NCBI GenBank assembly: GCA_037349105.1 | Contig: JAYJMM010000015.1 | Span: forward strand, 1,054,001 to 1,118,000 | DNA length: 64,000 nucleotides | DNA from: Limnomonas spitsbergensis | Taxonomy: Eukaryota > Chlorophyta > Chlorophyceae > Chlamydomonadales | Direction: 5' to 3' | Part shown: positions 43,001 to 55,000 of the stretch, piece after piece | Layout of the letters: the number at the start of each line of letters is the position of its first letter | Position numbering within the stretch: the stretch's first letter is position 1 | Program-made: the position numbers and the translations under genes | Notes under the pieces: model-generated | The model's database searches: none | What the model was told of the DNA's origin: nothing | What the model saw: only the letters and a program-made list of their open reading frames with translations

Positions 43001-46000
43001 CTGCGGCTCAGGTCGGTCTGCTGGCCTTGACTGCTGCGTGACAACTCAGCCAGCTGAGACTCATACTTGTGCGCCGTGGCCTGCAGGGGGGGGGGGGCAA
43101 GAAGGGTTTAAGGTAAAGGGCTGTGGCCTGCAGGGGGGGAACAAGAGGGGTTTAGGGTTAAGGGCTGAGACCTGCAGGGGGGACAAGAAGGGTTTATGGT
43201 CTAGGGCTGTGGCCCGCAGGGGGGATGCAATATGGGTTTAGGGTTTAGGGTTGTGGCCTGCAGGGGGGGCAAGAGGGTTTAGGGTTTAGGGCTGTGGCCT
43301 GCATGGGGAGGGCAATAAGGGTTTAGGGTATAGGGCTGTGGTCTGCAGGGGGGGGAGGGCAACAGGGGTTTGGGATTAAGGGCTGTGGCCTGCAGGGGGG
43401 GGACAAGAGGGGTTTATGGTTTAGGGCTGTGGCCTGCAGGGGTGACAAGAAGGGTTTAGGGTATGCAAGGCTCACCAACCTCCCTCTACCCTGCATGCTG
43501 CACGAGATATCACGCGAGCAATTACCCCACAAGGGGGAGCAGGTGAGGGTAAAGCCCCAAAGTTTCTTGAAACCAGCCTTTATGTTTTGAGATTTCCGAA
43601 TCAAGTTCCTAGGGGCCAGCGGGGTGTGAACAAGTGTGGATGGGTGACAAGTGTGACGGTGAAATTGAGGCCGCAGGCCTCGTTTGAATGTGGGCTTAGG
43701 TGGCCATATTGCCTACCATGCGCCCAGAGCAGAACCATAGCCCGAATCGCACCTGCCAGGTGTCTCTCGACGAAGCAACAAGGTGCAGTTCCTGATCCAA
43801 GTCAGCTGCCAGCCGTCGTTGTTCCTCCACCTCGGACTGGGTGAGCCTGACGTCATCCAGCAGCTTCTGGATCTGCACATCAGGCATTCTTTTTATGTGG
43901 ATCGTTTTATTACCGTAGTTTTTTTATTACGGTAAATGAAAACATTGTAAATAAAAACATTGTAGGAGCCTTATGGCCATGGGAGGCAAGGACTGTCCCC
44001 TAGTGACAGAGCGTGGACGGGTCTTAACCCTAAACCCTTAACCCTATGCAGAGGTTGGACGGAAGACGTCTGCTTCCTTGATCAAAGCTCCTGGGCCGGG
44101 GAGCACCAAGACGGCGCCACGGGGTTCTGAGCTGAGTCGAAGCAAACCCTGGGGTCGGCGGGCAGGCCAACTCCCTTTCTGGATGCAAGGACTCGAGGCA
44201 GATGTATGGGAGGCGATGTCTCACAGCCATCACAGCCCTCACAGCCTCCACAGCCCCCATCAGGCCGGAGAGCCCTCACAGCCCACATCGGGCCGGAGAG
44301 CCCTCACAGCCCCCATCAGGCCGGAGAGCCCTCACACCCCCCACAGCCCCCATCAGGCCGGAGAGCCCTCACAGCCCCACAGCCCCCATCAGGCCGGAGA
44401 GCCCTCACAGCCCCACATCCCCCACAGCCCCCATCAGGCCGGAGAGCCCTCACACCCCCCACAGCCCCCATCAGGCCAGAGAGCCCTCACATCCCCCACA
44501 GCCCCCATCAGGCCAGAGAGCCCTCACAGCCCCCACAGCCCCCATCAGACCGGAGAGCCCTCACAGCCCCCACAGCCCCCATCAGGCCGGAGAGCCCTCA
44601 CAGCCCCCACAGCCCCCATCAGGCTGGAGAGCCCTCACACCCCCCACAGCCCCCATCAGGCTGGAGAGCCCTCACAGCCCCACAGCCCCCATCAGGCCGG
44701 AGAGCCCTCACAGACCTCACAGCCCCCATTGGGCCGGAGAGCCCTCACAGCCCCACAGCCCCCATCAGGCCTGAGAGCCCTCACAGCCCTCACAGCCCCC
44801 ACAGCCCCCATTAGGCCGGAGAGCCCTCACAGCCCTCACAGCCCCCATCAGGCCGGAGAGCCCTCACAGCCCCCACAGCCCCCATCAGGCCGGAGAGCCC
44901 TCACAGCCCTCACAGCCCCTAGAGCACCCATCAGGCCGGAGAGCCCTCACAGCCCCACAGCCCCCATCAGGCCGGAGAGCCCTCACAGCCCCACAGCCCC
45001 TATCAGGCTGGAGAGCCCTCACAGCCCTCACAGCCCCCATCAGGTCGGAGAGCCCTCACAGCCCCACAGCCCCCATCAGGCCGGAGAGCCCTCACAGCCC
45101 CACAGCCCCCATCAGGCCGGAGAGCCCTCACAGCCCCACAGCCCCCATCAGGCCGGGGAGCCCTCACAGCCCCCACAGCCCCCATCAGGCCGGAGAGCCC
45201 TCACAGCCCCCACAGCCCCCATCAGGCCGGTGAGCCCTCACAGCCCTCACAGCCCCTACAGCACCCATCAGGCCGGAGAGCCCTCACAGCCCTCACAGTC
45301 CCCATCAGGCCGGAGAGCCCTCACAGCCCCACAGCCCCCATCAGGCCGGAGAGCCCTCACAGCCCCCACAGCCCCCATCAGGTCGGAGAGCCCTCACAGC
45401 CCCACAGCCCCCATCAGGCCGGAGAGCCCTCACAGCCCCACAGCCCCCATCAGGCCGGAGAGCCCTCACAGCCCTCACAGCCCCCATCAGGTCGGAGAGC
45501 CCTCACCGCCCCACAGCCCCCATCAGGCCGGAGAGCCCTCACATCCCCACAGCCCACATCAGGCCGGAGAGCCCTCACAGCCCTCACAGCCCCCATCAGG
45601 TCGGAGAGCCCTCACAGCCCCACAGCCCCCATCAGGCCGGAGAGCCCTCACAGCCCCACAGCCCCCATCAGGCCGGAGAGCCCTCACAGCCCCACAGCCC
45701 CCATCAGGCCGGAGAGCCCTCACAGCCCCACAGCCCCCATCAGGCCGGAGAGCCCTCACAGCCCCACAGCCCCCATCAGGCCGGAGAGCCCTCACAGCCC
45801 TCACAGCCCCCATCAGGTCGGAGAGCCCTCACCGCCCCACAGCCCCCATCAGGCCGGAGAGCCCTCACAGCCCCACAGCCCACATCAGGCCGGAGAGCCC
45901 TCACAGCCCTCACAGCCCCCATCAGGTCGGAGAGCCCTCACAGCCCCACAGCCCCCATCAGGCCGGAGAGCCCTCACAGCCCCACAGCCCCCATCAGGCC

Positions 46001-49000
46001 GGAGAGCCCTCACAGCCCCACAGCCCCCATCAGGCCGGAGAGCCCTCACAGCCCCCATCAGGCCGGAGAGCCGTCACAGCCCCCACAGCCCCCATCAGGC
46101 CGGAGAGCCCTCACAGCCCTCACAGCCCCCACAGCCCCCATCAGGCCGGAGAGCCCTCACAGCCCCCACAGCCCCCATCAGGCCGGTGAGCCCTCACAGC
46201 CCTCACAGCCCCTACAGCACCCATCAGGCCGGAGAGCCCTCACAGCCCTCACAGTCCCCATCAGGCCGGAGAGCCCTCACAGCCCCACAGCCCCCATCAG
46301 GCCGGAGAGCCCTCACAGCCCTCACAGCCCCCATCAGGTCGGAGAGCCCTCACAGCCCCACAGCCCCCATCAGGCCGGAGAGCCCTCACAGCCCCACAGC
46401 CCCCATCAGGCCGGAGAGCCCTCACAGCCCCACAGCCCCCATCAGGCCGGAGAGCCCTCACAGCCCTCACAGCCCCCATCAGGTCGGAGAGCCCTCACCG
46501 CCCCACAGCCCCCATCAGGCCGGAGAGCCCTCACAGCCCCACAGCCCACATCAGGCCGGAGAGCCCTCACAGCCCTCACAGCCCCCATCAGGTCGGAGAG
46601 CCCTCACAGCCCCACAGCCCCCATCAGGCCGGAGAGCCCTCACAGCCCCACAGCCCCCATCAGGCCGGAGAGCCCTCACAGCCCCACAGCCCCCATCAGG
46701 CCGGAGAGCCCTCACAGCCCCCATCAGGCCGGAGAGCCGTCACAGCCCCCACAGCCCCCATCAGGCCGGAGAGCCCTCACAGCCCTCACAGCCCCCACAG
46801 CCCCCATCAGGCCGGAGAGCCCTCACAGCCCCCACAGCCCCCATCAGGCCGGTGAGCCCTCACAGCCCTCACAGCCCCTACAGCACCCATCAGGCCGGAG
46901 AGCCCTCACAGCCCTCACAGTCCCCATCAGGCCGGAGAGCCCTCACAGCCCCACAGCCCCCATCAGGCCGGAGAGCCCTCACAGCCCTCACAGCCCCCAT
47001 CAGGTCGGAGAGCCCTCACAGCCCCACAGCCCCCATCAGGCCGGAGAGCCCTCACAGCCCCACAGCCCCCATCAGGCCGGAGAGCCCTCACAGCCCTCAC
47101 AGCCCCCATCAGGTCGGAGAGCCCTCACAGCCCCACAGCCCCCATCAGGCCGGAGAGCCCTCACAGCCCCACAGCCCACATCAGGCCGGAGAGCCCTCAC
47201 AGCCCTCACAGCCCCCATCAGGTCGGAGAGCCCTCACAGCCCCACAGCCCCCATCAGGCCGGAGAGCCCTCACAGCCCCACAGCCCCCATCAGGCCGGAG
47301 AGCCCTCACAGCCCCACAGCCCCCATCAGGCCGGAGAGCCCTCACAGCCCCCATCAGGCCGGAGAGCCCTCACAGCCCCCACAGCCCCCATCAGGCCGGA
47401 GAGCCCTCACAGCCCTCACAGCCCCCACAGCCCCCATCAGGCCGGAGAGCCCTCACAGCCCCCACAGCCCCCATCAGGCCGGAGAGCCCTCACAGCCCCC
47501 ACAGCCCCCATCAGGCCGGAGAGCCCTCACAGCCCCACAGCCCCCATCAGGCCGGAGAGCCCTCACAGCCCTCACAGCCCCCATCAGGCCGGAGAGCCCT
47601 CACAGCCCCACAGCCCCCACAGTCCTCATCAGACCGGAGAGCCCTCACCCCCACAGCCCCCATCAGGCCGGAGAGCCCTCACAGCCCCTATCGGAACACA
47701 TGATGATTGCAGCAGCCTTAGGTGTAAGAAGATGAATGCACGAAAGTGTCTGATTACACAACTCGAGTTACCCTTTGCCGGAGTGGTAAAACTCTCAATC
47801 TTGACACTAGGGTCCCCGCCACCGCACCTGCTTCTGCAGCAGCTCCTGCCCCGCCGCCGAATCCCGCTTCCCCGCCTGCGCCTCTTCCTGCACGCTGGAC
47901 AGGCGGCTGATCAGGCCAGACACCTCGCAACGTGCGGCGGTCAGCTTGGAGGAGACGTGGGCGAGCTCGGCGGCGACCGTGGCACACGATTCTGCCCGCT
48001 GAAGGGTTGCCTGGCGCAGATACGACACCTCTGAAGTGAGGCTACTCAGCTGAGTAGGGTGAAGGCACGTGCACAGGTTCAGGTGAGGAGGTCCAAAGGG
48101 TGAAGGGTTTGGGGTTAAGGGTGTAGGGCTAAACCCCTGGACCCTAAACCACGTGCTTACGTTTAGGTGAGGAGGTTGAAAGGGCTTAGGGTCTAGGGTT
48201 CAATGTTAAGGGCTAAATAATTAACCCTAAACCATTTTTTTAAGTTCAGGTGAGGAGGTCTAAATGGTTTAGGGTTTAGGGCTCCACCCGAAACCACGTG
48301 CATACGTTCAGGTGAGGAGGTTCAAAGGTGAATTCATACTTTGACTGCACAGACATTACATCCGGTATACCTCTCAGCAAATTCAAAAAACATATGCACC
48401 TGATGCGGAGCATGAGCAATTGAGCATGACTTTGCAGAAATTCCAACAACGTTCATACAAAATCAAAATCAAAAGTAAATTAGCACACCTGATGCGGAGC
48501 ATGAGCTAGGTCCAGGCTGGCACAGGGCTAGGCGCCTTTTATCAGGATATTGTTTTGAGATAATTACGATATTATTTCGAGATTATTACCGGAATCGCCA
48601 AGATCGTTCCACTCCTTTCCCACACCTGAACGCGCATCTCTGTCGTGACCCTTGAGATGGCCCCCTGATCGCTGGGCATCTTGCCCCATCCAACAAAGGC
48701 ATCCCTGATGGCATGGATCACAAGGAGCACATGGAGCACATAAGGCACATGGAGCACATGAAGCACATGGAGTACATGGAGTACATGGAGCACATGAAGC
48801 ACATGGAGTACATGGATTACATGGATTACATGGAGCACATGGATCACATAAATTACATGGATTACATGGAGCACATGAAGCACATGGATTACATGGATCA
48901 CATGGATTACATGGATTACATGGATTACATGGATCACATGGATTACATGGATCACATGGATCACATAAATTACATGGAGCACATGAAGCACATGGATTAC

Positions 49001-52000
49001 ATGGATTACATGGAGCACATGGAGCACATGGAGCACATGGATTACATGGATTACATGGATTACATGGAGCACAAGAAGCACATGGGGCATATGGGTCACA
49101 TGGAGGACATGGAAATATCGCGTGAATCCAGTACAGATGATGAGAAGGCGTGTATGCATGTATCCATACGCATATTATCTTAATGCGTACCCTGCCGACA
49201 GCCAGCCCCCACCTGTTGGTGGCCAATGTGGTGTTTATTCCAGCTGCTGCCAACGCCGCATGCATGCTCATCACGCTGTCCCAGAGCTGGTCCAGCAGCT
49301 TCTCTCTGACTTCCGCCTGGAACAGACAAGCCACACACAATGCGCAGTTCATATGCAAATATGTGTGCGTTCGCCTCCGGGTCGGTGAGCAACCTGGACT
49401 GTGGGTCACTCCAGCAGCAGCACCGCGGCATTGAGTAGCAACAGCATGTGACAAGGCAGAGGTGGGACCTGGATAGCATGACAGCTGCACCACTCCTGCG
49501 GCAGGCTTAGGCGCCTAGATGCGCAGGTCATATGCACTGATCATATAACAGTATCGCTGAAGTACCGATCCGCAGTTAGCACAGTTTGTTTAAAAAATAT
49601 GATGAATCAATAAGAAGGATGAACTCACCAGTAACATCAGTGTTTTGAAGCTAACTAGCTAGCAACTGCAGCTAGCAGCCGCAACATTTGGAAGCTATCT
49701 AACTAGCACCTGCAACAATTGGAAGCGTGCATTGATTTTTGCTCTTGACAGCAAGATGGCTGTCGTCCTAATGTCAAGTCCGTTCACTTGCCCCCTCCGT
49801 ACCTGTTGTTTCAGGCTGTCTACTTGCGCCTGTTCTTCCTTGCGTCCTGCTACAGCCAACACGACCTGCTGCTGCGTCGCCTCCCTGTTGGCCGACAAGC
49901 TCCGGACGGACTCCTCCTGCAGGCGTGCCTGGGCCTCGGAGAGCTGCAGTCGCTGCGTGCAGTCCTGGAGCAGCTGCTGCAAGTGATTGGCGTGGCTGTT
50001 GGATACCTATACATTGAAAGTCAGGGTTTAGGGCTGTGAGGTTTAAGGGCCTTAAGGGTTGAGGGTTTAGGGCTGTTAGGGTTAAAGGTTGTGATGGTTC
50101 AGGGTTTAGAGCTGTTAGGGTTACGGGTTTAGGGCTGTGAGGGTTCAGGGTTTAGGGCTGTTAGGGTTAAGGGTTTAGGGCTGTTAGGGTTAAGGGTTTA
50201 GGGTTTAGGGCTGTGAGGGTTGATGGCTGTGAGGGTTTAGGGTTTAGGGCTGTGAGGGTTGAAAGTTTAGGGCTGTTAGGGTTTCAGGCTGTTAGGGTGA
50301 AGGGTTTAGGGCTGTGAGGGTTAAGGGTTTAGGACTGTTAGGGGTGAGGTCTTAAGGCTGTCAGGGTTTAGGTTTAAGGGCTGTGGCCTGCAGTGGCTGT
50401 TGGATACTTATCAATTGATTAGGATGTGAGGCTGGATTGGAATCGGAGTCCATGTTGAGAGTTGCAAAAAGCTCCGTTATATTTGCAGTTCGGCAGTTCC
50501 CTCCCCAATCACCGCAGCCTTCTCCTCCAGCCTGTGGTTGAGTGCGTGGCAGCGCGACAGCTCCTCTGTCTGCTGCACCAGATACTCCCGATGAGCTGCT
50601 AGAGCGGCCTCCACCTCATCGGCCTTCAACACCTGACACAACAACACACATGTGGTTAACGCTTCACATCCTCCGCTTCACATCTACCGCTTCATATCTT
50701 CCGCTTACTCTGCATATGGCAACGGTGCAGATATGTCTCCGGCCCCGAGCTGCACTGTTCCCTTAACCCGCACCCCCCCTGAGGCAGCTATCCCTTTAAC
50801 CGCCTGCTCCCTGGGGCGGCTATCCCTTTACCCGCCTGCCCCCTGGGGCGGCTATCCCTTTACCCGCACCCCCCCTGAGGCAGCTATCCCTTTACCCGCA
50901 CCCCCTCTGGGGCGGCTATCCCTTTACCCGCCTGCCCCCTGGGGCGGCTATCCCTTTACCCGCCTGCCCCCTGGGGCGGCGTGCGAAGTTTTCTTACTCT
51001 CTCTATCTCTCTTTGCAACAAAGGCACGCATACAGTGATGGGCCCCGACACCATTAAGTGACCAGGGTGTTACGTAAGACGGTCTGTCACGCAGTAAACA
51101 TTTATATTCTGCCGGGGGAGTACAACATTTATATTCTGATGGGAGTACAATATTTATATTCTGACAGCAGTAAAACATTTATATCCTGACAGCAGTAAAA
51201 CATTTATATTATGACGGGCGTAAAACATGTATATGGGCACGGAGTCAGACACTAGCCTCCACTCGTTCTGGTATTGTTCTGGTCCACTGCTTAGCGCGTA
51301 GATCGCAAATCTTCACAGGATCAATCCGGGCCTCCAAACTCACATGTTCAATCCGCGCAAGCCTTTTTGGCATGCAACTCCCAAACCTTAAAAACGTGTG
51401 TCCGTTTTGGTTTTGTTTGCTGGTCTCCCCCAGTCCGCTCTGCCTGGCCACTGGGAAAAAGGCTTCTGTCAACTTGGAGAAAACAATCAAATCGATCCGG
51501 ACCTTCATACTCCGATGTTCAATCCGGGCACGTCTTTTTGGCGTGTAATTCCCAAGCCTCACAAAAAGCGATCCCGGCCTCCAGACTGCACACATGCTGC
51601 TCCAAGCCTTGCATCTGGGTATATCTTTTAGGAGTGTCATCCCCCAATCTGAACATAAAAGAAATCCCGGCCTCGTGACTGCTCACATGCTGCTCCAAGC
51701 CTTGCATCTGGGTATATCTTTTAGGAGTGTCATCCCCCAATCTGAACATAAAAGAAATCCCGGCCTCGTGACTGCTCACATGTTGCTCCAAGCCTTGCAT
51801 CCGCTGCTGCAGCTGGTCTGACCGGGTTTGTCTTTTTGGCGTGTCATCTTCACAAACACGAAGCAAAACAACCCCAGCCTCCAGACTACCGGTACTCACC
51901 TGTTTCTCCAAGCCTTGCATCCGCTGCTGAAGTTGGTCTGCCCGGGCCCTTTCGCTGTCCAGCTCTGCCCGCTGGTACTTCAATGCCGACATGACACCAT

Positions 52001-55000
52001 GCAGGACCGGCTGCCAGCGCCCAGCAGCCGACACAGATTGACCCTCGGGCTGTGGAATCCAGGGGGAAGGGGGGGTACACAGCGTCGGGCACCGGGCAGG
52101 GCATCAGGCACCACACCAGGCCGAGCGGCGAACCTGCGGGTATTGTTTGGACCCCGCGGATAAAAAGCGCTATGCATCACTCGGCATGTATCAAAGGAGT
52201 CACTGCACCTCATGGCACGGAGGTCAAAATTGGAGTGGGCGGCCGGCCTCCCACGCCAAGTCCGAGCAAAATAAAAGTTGCAGAGCTAGTCAACGCAGGG
52301 AGCCCGCACTCGCACAACTCATGGATATCAAAACATGTCGAAAGTTTCAGACTGGCAACTCATCTGAGCCCATGTCAGTATATCATACATTTAATTTGCC
52401 TTCCTCGTGCATGAATTAATATTCCTCTTCATGCTGTTCTTGGGGCAAAAAGAAATCAGTTGTTTTATTTTACCCCCCTAGTTATACGCTGCCGTCAAAT
52501 TGGCAGCGTTTCGTTTTATACAAGTTCCCCCGGCACCGAAGTACGCTTCAAGTTCAGATCAACAGCCTTCTTCCTTGTGCAAAGACCAGTTCAACAACCG
52601 CATCGAATGGGATCAAATCACTCAGTGCCCTAAGGGCCCCTGAGCAATCCCGCTGTTGCGGGCCCTATCATCATATTACTCATATGCCTAGTGAGTAGAC
52701 CCTCACCCTCTCCAGGCACATGACCGCAAAACAGGATAGGAAGCCATCAAAACAAATCATATTACTCATATGCCTAGTGGGCATATTACTCATATACCTA
52801 GTGGGCATATTACTCATATGCCTAGTGGGCATATTACTCATATGCCTAGTGGGCATATCACTCATATGCCTAGAGGGCATATCACTCATATGCCTAGTGG
52901 GCATATCACTCATATGCCTAGAGGGTATATTACTCATATGCCTAGTGGGCATATCACTCATATGCCTAGTGGGTATATTACTCATATGCCTAGTGGGCAT
53001 ATCACTCATATGCCTAGTGGGCATATCACTCATATGCCTAGTGGGCATATTACTCATATGCCTAGTGGGCATATCACTCATATGCCTAGTGGGCATATTA
53101 CTCATATGCCTAGTGGGCATATCACTCATATGCCTAGTGGGCATATCACTCATATGCCTAGAGGGTATATTACTCATATGCCTAGTGGGCATATCACTCA
53201 TATGCCTAGTGGGCATATCACTCATATGCCTAGTGGGCATATCACTCATATGCCTAGAGGGTATATTACTCATATGCCTAGTGGGCATATCACTCATATG
53301 CCTAGTGGGCATATCACTCATATGCCTAGTGGGCATATCACTCATATGCCTAGAGGGTATATTACTCATATGCCTAGTGGGCATATCACTCATATGCCTA
53401 GTGGGCATATCACTCATATGCCTAGAGGGTATATTACTCATATGCCTGTTGGGCATATCACTCATATGCCTAGTGGGCATATCACTCATATGCCTAGTGG
53501 GCATATCACTCATATGCCTAGTGGGCATATCACTCATATGCCTAGTGGGCATATCACTCATATGCCTAGAGGGTATATTACTCATATGCCTAGTGGGCAT
53601 ATCACTCATATGCCTAGTGGGCATATCACTCATATGCCTAGTGGGCATATCACTCATATGCCTAGTGGGCATATCACTCATATGCCTAGTGGGCATATCA
53701 CTCATATGCCTAGTGGGCATATTACTCATATGCCTAGTAGTGGGCATATTAACCATATGCCTAGTGGGCATATTACTCATATGCCTAGTGGGCATAAAAC
53801 TCACATGCCTAGTGGGCATATTACTCATATGCCTAGAGGGCATATTACTCATATGCCTAGTGGGCATATCACTCATATGCCTAGTGGGCATATTACTCAT
53901 ATGCATAGTGGGCATATCACTCATATGCCTAGTGGGCATATTACTCATATGCCTAGTGGGCATATCACTCATATGCCTAGTGGGCATATTACTCATATGC
54001 CTAGTGGGCATATTACTCATATGCCTAGTGGGTAGACCCTCACCCCATACCCCCGCACCAGAACGCAGTCTGACCAGAAGCGCTGTTACCTGAGTGACCT
54101 GACCCTCCATCCGTGCCCCTGCCTCACCTGCTTGAACGGGGCTTAGGGTTCAGGGTTAAGCGCCCTTGTCTCACCTGCTTGAGCGGGGCTCTGGGCTTCC
54201 GGGTCAGGGTTCAGGGTTAAGCGCCCCTGTCTCTCACCTGCTTGGGCGGGGTGCCGGCCCTCTCTGTGTGCCCCTCGCGCCACACAGCTGCGCAATGCAC
54301 CTCCAGGCTGCGGTCAAATTCTAAGCCAGAGGCAAGCAAGGGGGCGACGTTTAGGCAGAGCATAGTCAGCAAGGAGTGGACGACCAATTCTGAGCCAGAG
54401 GCAAGCAAGGGGGCGACGTTTAGGCAGGCATAGTCAGCAAATTCTGAGCCAGAGGCAAGAAAGGGGGCGACGCTCAGGCAGGCAGAGCCAAGTTATCATT
54501 GAGGAGTGAACCTCCATTTTTGAGCCAGAGGCAAGCAAGGGGCGTCGCTCAGGCAGGCAGAGCACATTCAGCAGCAAGGAGTGAACCTTGATCCAGCATG
54601 CATCATGGCTGCTAGACATAAACCTAGTATCATTCCAGATATTAGTTCTGCTATGATTTCAGAAATTTCAGGATAAGATGGTTATTTTCAGAATGTTTTT
54701 AATTTCTTAGATAAACCTATATCATATGGAGAAACAAAAATCTGCGGGCGGAAATGCCCTCCTACCGAAGGTGGACTCCTGGCAGAAGAAAGAGACACCG
54801 GCAATAACCAGCCCTCTCACCTTTCAGCATCCCCTCCATGTCCAGGAGGCTGCGGGTAGACATGCCCCCCTGCCTTTGGTGGTCATCGCAGGCAGCGAGC
54901 AGCCTGTGCGACTCGGCCCTCAGCTCGGTCACCTGGGTGGTATTTTGCAAATGCAAAGCAAATGCACAAATTTGCAACAGAAGGCCTCGTCCCTCCCTGG

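Noticed and set aside
43081..43465. Chromosome end or true telomere
   Set aside because: TTTAGGG-like units are degenerate, interspersed with splice-site sequence and internal to a gene.
44078..47703. 703- and 505-codon plus-strand ORFs ([11 protein letters not shown] / [11 protein letters not shown] repeats)
   Set aside because: They are pure minisatellite translation, antisense to an exon-supported gene, with no start context or non-repetitive domain.
52680..54110. 476-, 457- and 421-codon ORFs across the 24-bp array
   Set aside because: A 24-bp unit without stops opens several frames at once; three overlapping proteins on both strands are not credible.
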